The notes beneath the pieces are model-generated. The model worked only from the letters and a program-made list of their open reading frames with translations. It did not search any database and was not told the origin of the DNA. From positions 21,939,413 to 22,003,412 of the forward strand of contig CM022673.1 of the NCBI GenBank assembly GCA_012295275.1: DNA of 64,000 bases, given 5' to 3'. This stretch comes from Chrysomallon squamiferum. Lineage: Eukaryota > Mollusca > Gastropoda > Neomphalida > Peltospiridae. The translations under genes and the position numbers were made by a program. Below, one piece after another: positions 1 through 13,787 of this stretch (positions are counted from its first letter, which is position 1; every line of letters begins with the position of its first letter).

Positions 1-3000
1 ATTATTATTAATGGTATTGTGTTGTTATTGTTTCTACTGTTCTTTTTGGAACGGTAGTTTTCAGTTTAAATATAATTGTTTGTCTGTATTGTTGATCTGT
101 TATATTAATTATCATTATGATCAACTAGTGTTTTTTTCTGCGTAATAATTTTTAGTAGTATATTAAATACAAGTCAATGGTCAATAACTATAGTTTCAAT
201 TTGCATTGATGAAAATAATTTTTAATAGTATTTTGATAGTGATGAATCTGTGACGATTGTAATGTTTATTTAATCATTTATTTATCTATCTATTTATCTA
301 TCGTATTCTTTTTCTTTTCATTTTTTTCTACTCATTCTTTTTTTTTTAAAGGTCCTGTTTTGAATAGGTGTTGTTCTTTATTTTTTTCTTCCTTTATTTT
401 TATTCTTTGTTTTCTTTTGTTGTTGTTGTTGTTGTTGTTGTTTTTGTTTTTATAGTTTTTTTTGTTTTTATTTTTTTTATTCCTGTTATTTTATCGCTAT
501 TATTGATTCTATATTTTTAGTAGAAATTTTTCCTTTCCTTAGATTTTTTCTCTCTTTTCCTTTTCTTTTCTTCATCTTTTTTTCTCTTTTCTTTTTTCCT
601 TTTTCTTTTTTCTTTCTTCTTCTTCTATTTCTTCTGTTTTTTTAAATTATTATTATTAAGTTTTTTTCCACTCTGTTACTTTGTCTTTTTTGCTTTCGCC
701 GGAACATAATCTGTACAAAAGCAGATTGAGAAAACCCATTAAGGATACCGAGCCAGTGGACCTGTGTTCCAGCGTCACAAATGTGTCAGCTAATTTGAAA
801 TAATTTGTCTTATTTATTCTGCTGATAGCTCAACTCAGACCACAAAAGGTTAAAGTAATCTCCAAATATAGCAAAAAGCTTTTTTTAATGACATATATTT
901 TCTCATTTTGTAAAATTGTGATCATGATAAACAACGGATCAGACTGTGCTGGAATCAGGCTAATCTTCGATAACTCGACTGAACCAAACTCGTAAATCTG
1001 CAACGTGTTCGAGAGAAATAACGTTATTGACTATTATTAATAACTGTCTGTGCGTCAGCTTGTATGTCTCTGTGTATATGTGTAGTGTGTGCTTGTGTTG
1101 TGATTGTGTGTGCTTGTCTGTGTACGTGTGCTGTATGTACGTGTGTGAATCTGTGTGTCGTGTGTTTGTATATTACTCATACCGTTACGAATTCAGCTAT
1201 ACTTATATCGTTGTTATATTTTTCAACGAATCATTATTTTTAACGGCTAGGAATAGCTGGAGAAAAAGTTTTCACCGATGAAAAGGCCAAGCCAACGATC
1301 AGAATACTGAAAATAGTGAATCAAATATTGACTGTTTTTTTTTTTTTATTTTTTTTTTTTTCATATTGGTGATATTAGCAACACCAGAAATGAACACCAG
1401 TCGCTAGGTACGTATGTGACGTCAGGTCGACAAAGCAAGTTACTGGTCAAACGGTCCATTTAATCGCGCGGATCATTACTGCAAAGGTTATTAGAAGTAC
1501 GATGACATTCACTACAGTCGATTTATCTGCCAGACGCTCGACTGGGACAGTGCTTGTTTTGTTGGGTTTTTTTTTTTGTATCTAACGTAACTTTCAGCAT
1601 CTTACTCAAGCTACTTTATTTCTGGCTGATTTATAACTTTGACTGAAAATAACTCTTTATACTAGGTTAAATAATATTCCAGTAGCAACAAATGTGTGCT
1701 GTAGTAATTAATTTAAACAAAATTAAATTTATGTTTTCCAGACTGATTCTCACACACTTCTCGTCAGCATCGGTACATTACAAAGTTTCCAGCCCTGGCG
1801 TCTGATTACTTTGAGAAGAAATGTCTGAGCCAGACACCACAGAGGTCAGGAGTTAAACACGACTGTAAATAGAATCGAGCTGGTTTGATGCATGTCCATC
1901 GTTTCTGCTAAGAAAGTTTCACAAGAATGGACTTCGCCTTAACATTTTTCAAAAAAAGGACAAAGAGAAAGAAAAATTGAAAACGAAGAAATTACACCGT
2001 AAAATAGTAAACTTTAAAAACCGCCTTATACAACATGACCTGTATTGATATATAAATTAATTGAATTCAGTAAGAAAGTGGTAAACCTTCAATTCATTAA
2101 TTTTATTATTATATTACGACTTTATCTTCGAGCAAATGTGTATGGAGAAAATAGGAGTCATTTTATACACAGCTTTATACCTGTTTAAGCCTTTAGGATT
2201 TTGTTAAAATTATTTCAAGCAGAATAATGCGACAAGAAAAGAAAAGTGGTCGTAATAACTAAATACAATTGCTTCGTTAAGGACTGTTTCTTAGGTGAAT
2301 GGTTTTATAGGAACCGTGGCTCGCTTTTGTAAGTCTGCCATTGTGATGAATGACGTCTGAAGGCAACAAATGGACATGACACTGCCTGCTTCAATTAAAC
2401 ACCCACTGCTGTTGCCGAGTAGTGGAAATCACACACTTTACAACATTCGTTATTATCTTCAATGTCTTTTTCACATATTAATTCCCTATTAAAGAAAACC
2501 CATTTATTTTCTCTCCTCTTCTTCTATTTCCCAACATCCGATTTTCCCTTACATTTGTAATTTTTCCATACTTCAGTGCATGAGTTTTATATTATTATTT
2601 TTAGTACAATCAATTATACTCGCTGACATGCGAGAATCTACAACATAATCATGTACACCATAAGAATGCAAATGGAATATCCATGCTTGTCTGATAAAAA
2701 GAGTGAAAGTAATATGTCATGCACTTAAACTGTGAGTGTAAGACTAAGATTCTTTACTGATCCCCAACAATACCTTTATCTGAAATAATAACCGCACGCT
2801 ACTATAATTCGAGTAGTTACCATTCACCAGCGTTAATGTCAGTTCTGTATTGATCTTCTCTTTCGCACTTGATCTTTGGTGTTTTGTTCTCTTCCTCGTA
2901 GCTAATTCTGCATTGTAATTTTAGTAATGAAACAATCGAGGTTAAATATTTGTTTACAGAGAGAGAGACGTCAATAACTTTCCACATTATATATATATAT

Positions 3001-3351
3001 ATATATCGATATACGAATAAATTCTCTGATGTAACTCTTTTATAAAGTATATGTTTACAAGATACATGACATTTTTTTTTTTTTTTACTAAGACAAGCAC
3101 GTTCTTTCTAAATAATATTCTACTTCTTTCTTTTTTTTTTTATTTTTTTTTCTTTTTTATTATTATCTTTTTTTTTCTGAAACTAAGGAAATGATTTAGA
3201 TTTTTTCGGAACTCTTTCGATTTGACTGCATTGCGAAGGATGTCAAACATAAAATCACAGAGTTTCCGTGCGTCAGTGAATTCTGCTTTAGTGGCCTATT
3301 GTAAATATGATTTTAAAAATTGTAAATGATTAATGTTATTTGTTGTTGTTA

Positions 3352-3580
3352 CCACAATTCTACTACTGATACTGTTATTATTATTATTAATACTTCTAGT
3401 ACTACTACTACTACTATTGTTAATTCTACTATTATTACTACTACTATAACACTAATAACATTACTACTTCTATGACCACTACTACAATTACTATTAATTC
3501 TACTACTACTACTATTACTATTATTTCTACTACCGCTACTACTGTAACTACTACTACGTACTGCTACTACTATTAGTGCT
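3352..3580. repeat. Degenerate ACT/ATT triplet tract
   Basis: About 230 bases are built almost wholly from three-base units (act, att, aat, gct), interrupted by single substitutions. The minus-strand frame gives a Ser/Asn-rich peptide with no other features, so I read it as a decayed trinucleotide microsatellite and not as a gene. Confidence 0.7.
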
Positions 3581-6309
3581 ATCACTAACTACAAATGGTA
3601 TTATTATTAATTGCATTTTATGTTGTTGTTTTAGAGGTTTTAGGGGATTGTTTGTTTTGTTGTTTTGCTTGTTTGTTTATAAGAATTTTATATTTATATT
3701 TAGACCTTATTTCAAGATATATTTGTATAGGATTATTTTATTGGTTTTTATTTTATTTTATTTCTCGAGGATAGTGAGGGTTTGTTGTTGTTGTGTGTTT
3801 TTTTATAGTTGTCGGGATTTTTGTGTTTGTTTTTTTTAATTTTTTTTTTTTAATTTTTTTTATTTGCTGTTTAGTTTGTTTTATGTGTGTTTATTTGTAT
3901 TGTTTTTTTTGTTGTTTTTTTGTATCTTTGGGTTTTTCTTTATCATGTTTTTTTTTTTTTTTTTTTTTTTGAGGGTGTTGTTTATATATATAACTGATTT
4001 ATTTATTATTCTTTAAACAAGAACTTAACAAATAAACCAGACACGGATAATTTACCAACAGTCAAAGCAGGAAATGATCAGCGGTTTTGCAGTAACTTCT
4101 CTTATACAAGTCTGACTGGTAAAAGTGTTCCATAAATAACTGTAATGTAATCAGCAGGCAGGTCTCATTAACACATAGGAAAAAGCTAATAACATTTTAG
4201 CCTTTAGCCTTTCAGTTTCGTGAGATCAAGAATGTTTCTGAGGTTAAGTCCAAGTCACAGGATTGTTGGCGTACACGTTTTCAGTGTTGAATCGAGAATT
4301 AAGGAAATTTCATTCATTTGTCAAAGTCACTTTGTGAATAATGTATATACTTCTTTTGTTTTCCTTTCAAAGCTTTCCTTTCTCTCATTTTGTTCATTAT
4401 TATTATTATTATTAGTATTATTATTGTTGTTGTTGTTGTTGTTGTTCTTGTTCTTGTTGTTTATTCATGTTATTTTTAAATTATATAATGCATTATTATT
4501 TTTATTTTTATTATATATACATATTCCTCTTCTTTTTTCTTACTTTATTTATTTTTTTTTTTTTTAGGGGGAGTTGTGGTTTTTGCTGGAGTTGTTCGGG
4601 CGGTTCCTTGTGTCCTTTCTTTCTTTGTGTGTGTGTGGATTTGGATTTTTTTTTTTTTTTTTTTCTGTAGGTCTTATTTATCATTCTATTACCTTTTAAT
4701 TCAATATCTACTGAGTTTATATTTGCTAAGAATTAACTATAATTAGTGTATCAATTTTTTGCAACACATATTTTTATCTTAAGATAACAATAAAAACAAC
4801 AATAATAACAGTTTTTCTTTCTTTAAAAAAGCAAAAACTAGAAAAAAAACATACTGTTTATACGACTTTCGGAAAATTTTGAAGACCAAATTTTGAAGAT
4901 AAATGTAGTCGGAATATCAATTTGAAAAATTAATTTTCGACAGAGAACTAATATTTATTTTCTGAAGTTAGCATCGATGTCAGTCCACATTTTGATTAAC
5001 TATTTGAAAACAAAATAACATAAAATTAGTTTTACTGTACTCACCAAGAGTTTATACACGGCGAGTTAAGATTTCAGAGTTGAAGCTTGCACAGAGTGCG
5101 TCACAATTGGTTTCTATTGGTTTCTTCCGATGACGTCATAATTACAACATTTAAAAAGCGGAAGCAAAGGAAACTGGAAGACATAAACACAATTAACCTG
5201 CGTCCTCGTTTAATGAAATTATGCATTATATAATATAAATATTTTAAGACTAGGTTTACTGATAACAAACAATAGGTTAAAACATACAGTTTTTCTATTA
5301 CCATTCTAAGAGCACAAAATCGATGTCCAAAAATTAAAATTTGGGGATTTCTGGTCTATATTTTATCAATACAAACTAGACCTCGTATATTTTACAATAT
5401 TTCTGTATTTGATACTGTTCCGATGTTTTAGAAATATGTTATGACACTTCTTCAAAGAAAACTTTATTATCATCTCAGTGTTGCAGTTAATCAGCCTGTA
5501 AAAATTCAATGATTTTTATGTTCGGTATCACGTTTATTATACTTGACTAATCTCATTAACACGTGCTGCTTCTGTCATGGATGAATATAATGAATAGTCT
5601 TGTAAATTTTATGCAAGGATATTAACTCTGAACGATCCTGAACATTTTATGTTACACGTTACAAACAGAGTGCTTCACAACAGCTTGCTCTGATTAGCAA
5701 TGTTTTTCAGTCAGTCAGTTAGTCACATACAAGTAGTCTGATGAACTTACTTGGATGAAAGAACAAATTACGTGTAATTTTTAATTACTTCTGTTTCGAT
5801 AGCCTGACAGAAACCAATTCGTTGCAGTAATTAATGTCATGTTGAAAAATTATTTCCTTTAATAAAAGTGTGAAATGAAACACTACTAATGGATTTACAC
5901 GAACCCAAACCTCTTCCTGGTAGCTTTCTGGAGCCAAGTTGGTTGCTGTTGTTGTTTTATTTCTTGCATTCTTTTAACTTAGACTACAAAGTAGATATCT
6001 CTGGCTTTTTTTTGCAGTAAGTTAATAAAACCAAAATGTCAGTGCATATAACTGAAGACAGTATTATAATCCATACTGTAGCCAAGAATAATTGACAAAG
6101 AACCTGTTTCTACGGATTACATGTAAACCTTTAACTTAGGAAACATAGACAAATCATGACTGGATTTGGTCTCAAGCCTTTCAAATTTAGGTGTGTTTAA
6201 AATGTTCTGCCAAATTTTGGTGTTAATATTGGATCGAAATTAATTGAAAACGTGTGTATAATTAGCTGTAGTCACTCAGGAATGTATGACAGGGATTAGC
6301 ATAGTGTTA

Positions 6310-6386
6310 GGGCCAGAACATCCTTGATCTTGCGACCTGTCACGTTTCAGATCTGCAGTCTAACCATTTAGCCACTGTTTCCCACT
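6310..6386 (-). mobile_element. tRNA-derived SINE fragment (decayed)
   Basis: On the minus strand this reads like a tRNA head. An A-box-like motif, TGGCTAAATGG (6368-6378), fits the pol III consensus TRGYNNARNNG. About 35 bases later a weaker B-box-like stretch follows (GGTCGCAAGATC). The block ends with GGCCC, which can pair with the GGGAA start only imperfectly, and there is no clean tRNA cloverleaf or anticodon arm. An old tRNA-related SINE head fits best. A chance match remains possible because only one box is good. Confidence 0.35.
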
Positions 6387-6495
6387 TTAATAACGAGAAG
6401 ACAAAATAAAAATTATATTCGATTTTTTCTTCATTTTTTCTTGCGTTAGATATTAAAATTAAATATTATATAGAAAATTCTGGATATTTTATTTA

Positions 6496-6497
<2 letters not shown>

Positions 6498-6565
<68 letters not shown>
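6498..6565. repeat. (TTA)n microsatellite
   Basis: About 22 uninterrupted TTA/ATT units. It explains the poly-Asn open frame on the minus strand. Confidence 0.95.
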
Positions 6566-7166
6566 TACTGTATTTGTCAATGAAATGTGAACCAATATTT
6601 GTTTTCTGAAATAGTTCTTAAGAATGAAACAAATTCTTCGTTTAGTCAAATGTGACAACTGCGTTCTTTATTTAATTATAAATGACTTCACAAAATGTGG
6701 TGAGTAATATTTGATCTGCTTCTATCGTAATATCAAAAATACTAGTAATTTACCAAAAACAACTTGATATTTTTTTTATATATTCCGCGAAACAATCGTT
6801 TTCCCCTGAAGCACAAACATAATTTACTTCCGTTCAGCTAATTTAAGAAAAAAAACCCATCGGTAATGGCATCGTAGCAGAGCAAAATATGATACAGTAA
6901 TGATACCTTGTTTCACGAATATACGACAAATGTATTTAATAAGTATTTTTTGCGTTTATATGAATGTAAATGTGACTCTATGTGTTGGTGTATAGGGGAG
7001 CGTTTCTTTTCTGTCAACGATAAACGCATTTAAAAGAGGATGAGTTTGCGTATATGTATTACTTTTAAACGACTGACGAGTCATTAAGTTTAATGGTTAT
7101 TAGGTTTCCATATAACGGGTACTCGCATATTAGCAATAAATGTTCGTTTTCCTTACAGGCTGAGAA

Positions 7167-7242
7167 GTGTGTGTGTGTGTGTGTGCGTGTGTGCGTGTGT
7201 GTGCGTGTGTGTGCGCGCGTGTTCGTATGTGTGCGCGCGCGT
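7167..7242. repeat. (GT)n/(GC)n microsatellite
   Basis: A GT dinucleotide run interrupted by GC steps (gtgcgtgt, gcgcgcgt). Alternating purine-pyrimidine sequence of this kind can form Z-DNA in principle. Confidence 0.9.
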
Positions 7243-8099
7243 CATGGTCGTCTATAAATAGTCAGAGAATTTTATCTGACATGTACGGAAGCACATAACA
7301 TGGTCGTTTATACACCACGTGGCATCTGAAAGAAAAAATAAGCAATAAAGACTTCCCGATGACAGGTCTATTTCTTCACCGTGCACTCAGTCTTTGATGC
7401 AACTTTGCAAAAGCAATATACCCATACACTGTATACACACACATATATTACGGTATATTATTTTTTGATACATTTAGTTCTTAATAAATTACTTATTTCA
7501 AGACTACAAGTACTGCAGGATTATTAGATTTCATGTGTTTATAGTGTGCTAATTCTGTGACATATTCACAAGTCATTCTTGGATTAGTACTAAATCGTTT
7601 AGTTAATCTGCTAACGTAAAGCAAATGTTTGATTCAAATTAAACCTTAATTAGGATAAAGTTGGTAATTATCATGTTTCATATCAGTTTTATAATAGTGG
7701 TGCTACATTTATAGTTAGTTTAACAGTTACAGTTCATTATCCAAAATACAATATCGTTAGGATTGATTGGTCTATGCAGGTTACAAACTTGTATTTGAAT
7801 GTTCTTCTTACAAATAAACCTTGTAAACTATTCAAAGATTTTTACAATGTATAGTTTGTACAGTACAAAGAAATGGTACTATCATTTCATTCACTTGCAT
7901 CAAGTTTACAATGATAAAGTAACTTTTCTTAAAAACTGAATTGTTAGTACCAGTGTTTCAACTCTGGCTCAAAAAGTTATGAGGAACGGTTTAAATGAGC
8001 TTTCCAAAGCGATCTCAATTGTGTAGAATTTCTTACACTATTTGTCAGCTAGTGATTAGATAGGTCTGGTTATCGCCATCACTGAAATGCATGCATGAA

Positions 8100-10539
8100 G
8101 TTAAATTGAAAACAAAACAAGTAAATTATAATGTGAAATAGGAATTTATTGTCATTGGTCATTGGCTTCTGAATTACATATTAACAATAAAAACATTTAT
8201 TAAACTAATTATCTTTCTGTGGGAAGTTGTCTAGTCATGGGGGTAAAATTCTACATAAAACATGCTACTTAAGAAGTCTTAAAAACAGGCCTGGTGATCT
8301 TCCCACAAGAGTGGAGGTTCTTGACAATTATAAAACTGAATATTTTTTCTTCACTTTTATTCTGTATTTATTTTAGAATTACTTTGCAAAAGAATTAGTT
8401 AAGGGGTGGGGCTGTTAACAGACTTGATAAAATAATTATTTCCACTCAAGATAACAGAAGGTCCATTTTTCTGATAGGAGACAAGTGATTATGATTACAC
8501 ATGGACACACAAATGCGCTTCTTTTTCGATACCATGACATGGGTTCCAGTATGATTAGAAAATAATTTAATTGTATATAAAGTTTATTTAGGAAAAATTT
8601 CATTTTGTTTTTGAAATTATGCAAGTAAAATTAAATATAATTGAGCAAAGACATACAAATTTGATTTCAGCTTCACAGCATTTATTCAGTTTTGAAGCCA
8701 ATTCATCATGGCCTGTCTTTCAAAGGCACACAAGAAAATCACACTTGCAACACCTTGGTGAAAATGATAAAATTTGTATGTAATTGGAAAACTTCCAATT
8801 TAACCATGGCTTACCAGAAGACATGCTGAAATTTAAATTCTAAAACTTTTTATAATAATATTATCAAGAACAATTTTACAACAATGTGAACCCAATTATA
8901 TTTCAACCTTCAGAGGAAGGCTTGTTTTTGATCAAAATAAATGTGATATGTTTTACAAGTAAATGGAGAAATGAGAAAACCCAAATGAATGGCATGATAT
9001 CAAATACTGTGCTGCTGTTTTGTAAGCTGCACAGTAAAAAAGGGTGCAATCTGCGTTCTATTTCACTGGGTCATTCCTGGGGCCTCAACTCTCCCTCCCT
9101 CAAACATAAAACACCCCAAACAATGAAGCATTCCGTCATCATCATTCTGCACATCATCAACACCGGTTCTGTCACAGCAAAGTCAAAGACAACCTTCAAT
9201 CACAACTAAGGCTGCATAACATTATTAAATGATGTCTTGGGCACTGTTAAATTCTTCCCCCCAAATAAAACTGTGTCGAACAACCCACCCATAATTATCA
9301 AAAACAAACTCATCATCAAAGCACCAGCTTCAGATTTTAAAAATGAAATTTTATATTTCAAGTTACTCCCCATAAGCCAAAATATAGTTTATAAGTGCGA
9401 CAAGAATACAAAGTCAATTCAATAATTAGAAAATCAATATATTTTGATTATTACAAAACAGTAACCATATTAACCTTTTTAAAAATTATTTTTTTTTTAA
9501 TGTACAATTTGTATCAATTTTCTTAAAAATATAAATTATACAAAAACTATCAGAAAAAATTCATTAATCATATATAGAATCATATAAAAAAGAAAAAAAA
9601 AGGATCAAATGTGATTCTGAAATATTAGTTTACAATATAATACACATGTGCCAGAGATATTATTTAACAAAATTATGTTGGTCTTACAAACAATGACTGG
9701 TCCCTACTCTGCAGTCACACAACACATTTTTGTTTTTTTTTGTTTTTGTTAATTTCCACCCTCTACCACACCAGTGTCACACCGTGTTTTGCTGTACAAA
9801 TGTGCTGCTGGTAAATATCCAGTCATGACCTTCCCACAATCTTCATTCCACTACCTTCTAGTAGTCTAGAAGAAAAACATTTGGATTAGCACCCATCAGT
9901 AATGAAAAAAATGCACAGATTTTGACAGTTTCAAAATCTAAGCTGTTCAAAAGAAAATGTATCAAAAATTAATAAAAACAACCAAGTACTGAATTTCGAT
10001 TTTCATTACTGTTATCTTTTTTTTTTTTAAAAACCATCGGAATTTTTTCAATTCAGTATCAAAATTTCTTTAAAAACTACATACATTTTCTTAACAGCTT
10101 AAGCCAAGAGATCTGCCTTCAAAAGATGAATGTATGTTTGTCAAATGCTGAACTGTGCTTTGAAAAATTCAAAGTGGTGTTAAAGTCAACTGGAATGTAA
10201 CACTGATTGAACTCAGCAGCTATGGGACACACCATTTAGGATATTTATTGCTTATTGTGTTTACAATGGCTGAATCTGCATATCCATATCTCTACATAAA
10301 TGTGAAAATTTATCTCTTATTGATACAGAACACAAAAATATCTTACTTTGACCTTTTTATTTATGAAAAATCCTTTCACACAGAAATAAACTGATTTTTT
10401 TTTAAATTACATAAAATAATAATAGTCTGTGTCCCAAAACTACTGAACAATGTAATGTGCACACTTATCAACTTACATGTTGTTTTTAAAATATACTTCT
10501 ACAAATGAGGTTGAATTTAACAGCTGTGAACCAGTTACA
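8100..10539 (-). other. Probable 3' UTR and flank of the hnRNP gene
   Basis: The segment lies directly downstream of the hnRNP stop codon on the minus strand. It is free of long microsatellites and has higher sequence complexity than the flank at 1-8000. Abundant hnRNP mRNAs often have long 3' UTRs, so I infer that much of this is transcribed. The two plus-strand open frames at 8886-9209 and 9237-9425 lack family features or splice structure and look like chance antisense frames. The polyadenylation site cannot be fixed; a minus-strand AATAAA lies near 8137. Confidence 0.4.
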
Positions 10540-13309
10540 CTAATAATTAAAGAATGGAGCCGAGGGGTGGAAAGGGCCTGTAACACAGAAAATTAGCTAA
10601 ACTTTACTCAACTGAAAGCAAGAACCAATAATCAATGTTTTTGCTTTAGTGTTTGTATTTGTTTTTAAATTACTGTAATCAACTTTCATTCTAATGTATT
10701 AAACAATGTTAGTTTTTTTTTTTTAAATTATAGCTAATCATTTTACACTTACTAAATATCTAGCTAACAGTAGATTTCACTTGTGAAAAACACAGATCTA
10801 TTCTTTCCTGTTAGCATATTTTGTATACCATTTTTTTAAAATAAAATTCTTTTTTTAATAATTACCATATCCTCCTCCACCATAATATCCATCCCAATAT
10901 CCACCTCCACTCCCACGCATGCCTATAAAAAAATAAAAAAATATTATCAGTTCAATTTAAAATACTTATTTAACTATATATATTAAGAAGAAAAATAAAT
11001 TCTGTGAGACAAGTAAAAATACATCTCAAAGTTTCAAATAAAAACATCTATCTAGTTTCCATGTAAAACAAGTATCTTAAAGATACTGTTTTCTTTTAAA
11101 GCAAATATGAACTTACCTCCTCCACCACCACGGAATCTTTCAGAAACACCGTAACTATCCCTGTACCCTCCCCTTTGTCGGAAATCTCCATCATCAGTTT
11201 TGGATTGTGCTTTTTTAGCTTCCAGTGTGCGACCATTTATTTTGTGATACTTTTTCACTGAAACAAAAATAATTTTTCTTAATTATTAAATTCATTTAGT
11301 TGGCAATAGGTTTTCTGGTTCAAAAAAAGTATGTGAACAAAGAAAATATTTATTATCTAATGTGTTAATATTTATAAATATATCTTTAGACTTCATGATA
11401 GTCTTGCCAAACTGCAGAGTATGATTTGGGGTTTTTATTATAACACAAAGAAATAAAATGAGAAAAAAAAAAAGTTTCCTGACTGCAAAATCAAAGATGA
11501 AAAACTATGGGTATTTATCTTCAAGAAATTTGTCTTGCTTGCATTTAATGAGTTTTTGAAAACATTAAGCAAGTTTAAGCAGGTTTCCTTTATAAAGATG
11601 TTCACTGAAATCAAATACTCACAAACAGCTTTGTCAACTGGATCATAGTCATCAAATGTGACAAATCCAAAGCCTTTTAGTTTTCCTGTGCTTCTATCTT
11701 TGACGAGATCAATCTGTTTGATGTTTCCATAGTCTTCAAATGCCTCTCTGATCTGTTCTTCTGTAGTGTCATCCTTCATTCCACCAAGAAACATCTTTGA
11801 CACAGATTCTGGTGGTGGACCACCTTCCTCCTTTAAAATATTTTTGTTCTTTTAATATATACATATACAAAAGTTTTAATTAAAATGTTCTTTAACTGTT
11901 AATGTAATAAGTTAAAAGCCAGCATCTCAGTTAATCACAAATTCAATCAATTATGGCATCTTAATTGTTTCACACCACAGTTTCTGCCTTTACACTGAAC
12001 TTAATCTGTTTTATATAAAAGTTATGACTAATACCTCTTTTGGCATTGCTCTTTTTGAAACAATTTCTCTGCCATCTATTTCATGTGGTCTTTCACTCTG
12101 AGCTTTGTCCAAATCGGCTGCCGTTTTAAAAGTGATGAAACCAAATCCACGAGATCTGCATTGTCAAAGTAATTTTAAACTGAGATTATACTTGTAATTT
12201 TATAGTTTTTTTAAAAACATATAAATAATTATCAGCAGTTTATTGGTAATAGCTTTTTTTATATATCTGCTAGATGTGCATCAAAAGAAGCAAAACAAAT
12301 ATATTTCACAAGAACAATATTCAGGATTGATTTTAAAAACATTCTGATACATTACTATTAGAATAAATTCAATATATAACCTGCGCGTGCTTGGATCTTT
12401 TGCAATAGTGCATTTGGATACTTCACACCACTGTTCAAAGTACTTTTTCAATGCCTCCTCTGTTGTGTCATAGTTCAAACCAGCTACAAAAAGCTTTCGG
12501 AACATTTCATTTTCAGGATCCATCAGCTCTTGGTTTTGTCTACCTCTTCCATTTCCTCCATAATCACGCCCACCCCAGCCTCCACCATAACTCCCTCCAC
12601 TCCTGTAGCCTCCCCCACCCCCTCCTCCATATTTGCCTCCACGACTGTAACCTCCACCACCATAGCCTCCTCGACCTCCGTATGAGCCACCTCCCCCATA
12701 CTGACCACCACTGCCATATCCTCCGTAACCATACTGAAATAAAATAAATTTGTGTAAAAAAAAAAGTGGTGTGAACTGTTAAAAATGTCAATTATTCCGA
12801 GACTTTACTGTGTTTGCTCGTAAAATTTACATTTGAGATCACTTTTTTATTTTCACGTTAACAATTTATATTAACTTTTATTTTTCCATTTCTTGAAATC
12901 TACTTTCTTTACAATTACTACAAAAACTATAGCCCTTAAGTTAGTGAAATATGAGAGGATATTATTACATCGGATCCATAACAAAAGAACACCGGCAAAT
13001 AAAACGTGCATTTACTGTTGGCGTCCAACCAACCACAAAGAAATATTAAAATATATGCACAAATATTATGTTGGATGAAAACATTATGTGTTTATTTAAT
13101 TGTTTAACTTCATTCTTACTAAATCATAAAAGGTAATATCGAATCTATACATTCTTCGCTTTGTTTCCTTACAAAGAAGCCATTTTTTACCGGCAACGGT
13201 TTTGTATTTTTGCGCCGCGTGACAAATACATGAAAAAAAAATATATAGTCTGCTTCCATCAAGAAAATAATAGTCTTTGGTTCAATATATATATACTTAC
13301 ATCGTTCAT
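10540..13309 (-). CDS. hnRNP A-type RNA-binding protein, Gly-rich domain plus two RRMs
   Basis: Nuclear RNA-binding protein of the hnRNP A/B type, expected to act in splicing and mRNA packaging. Coding exons in transcript order: 13309-13301, 12733-12381, 12155-12035, 11830-11623, 11257-11117, 10922-10866, 10577-10540; total 308 residues, all phases agree. Exon 1 encodes only Met-Asn-Asp before a strong GTAAGT donor. Residues 4-70 are Gly/Tyr/Arg-rich. RRM1 spans about 82-158 with RNP2 KLFVAG (83-88) and RNP1 RGFGFITF (123-130). RRM2 spans about 172-248 with RNP2 KMFLGG (173-178) and RNP1 KGFGFVTF (213-220). A short Arg/Gly tail follows. Canonical hnRNP A proteins carry the long Gly-rich domain after the RRMs; here most of it lies before them. 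Met74 (12523) could be an internal start. The last exon, ending in FFNY, is the least certain. Confidence 0.88.
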
Positions 13310-13580
13310 TATGGTTATATCAATGAATGAATCAGAAATAGTACTGAAAAGAGATGGTGAAATCAAGGGGACAACGCGAAGAGTAGCTTCAGAAAATGCG
13401 AAAAGAATCACGTGACAGGTCTCGCTGTGAACCACAAAGCGCCACTGATCACTAAGATAAAATTTACCGTACACCGTTTGAAAATGTAAATAATATTACA
13501 GTAGTGAAGATTGACACAAAACTGATTTAATTTGCGTGGTTTTAATGACAGTATTTTAAAATCGAAAAGGTGCTCTTTAC

Positions 13581-13581
<1 letters not shown>

Positions 13582-13631
<50 letters not shown>

Positions 13632-13632
13632 T
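13582..13632. repeat. (TTA)n microsatellite
   Basis: About 17 TTA units without interruption. Confidence 0.95.
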
Positions 13633-13787
13633 TAATAAATGTAAGAACAAGAATACAATGAATGATTTCGAAAACGGAACACTAACTAAAATTCATAAAT
13701 AAAAACTTACTTGCATCTGACATGTACTAGTTAAGATGTAATTATTAATTGATATTAGATGAAGGAACCAGTTTACATAATTACAGC

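Larger units (their letters stand above)
1..8100. other. Gene-poor AT-rich low-complexity region
   Basis: I see no supportable gene here. The stretch is dominated by T-rich tracts (about 300-680, 3060-3180, 3830-3970, 4540-4670), short TTG runs (about 418-441 and 4421-4450), a degenerate TG-rich block (about 1040-1165), a degenerate ACT/ATT triplet tract (3352-3580), a TTA array (6498-6565) and a GT/GC array (7167-7242). Open frames here translate to poly-Ser, poly-Asn, Phe/Leu-rich or Cys/Val-rich peptides, which are shadows of these repeats. More complex patches near 1400-1900, 2280-2460 and 5560-6400 have no convincing coding exon. One tRNA-like SINE fragment is listed separately. Confidence 0.6.

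Noticed and set aside
3349-3585. Minus-strand Ser/Asn-rich open frame
   Set aside because: Translation of a degenerate triplet microsatellite; no other protein features.
6446-6658. Minus-strand frame with a long Asn run
   Set aside because: The Asn run is the TTA microsatellite and the flanks are not protein-like.
8886-9425. Two plus-strand open frames opposite the hnRNP 3' flank
   Set aside because: No family features, no splice sites, ordinary chance frames in sequence likely to be antisense 3' UTR.
12451-12747. Plus-strand His/Leu/Pro-rich frame over hnRNP exon 2
   Set aside because: Antisense shadow of the glycine-rich coding sequence.
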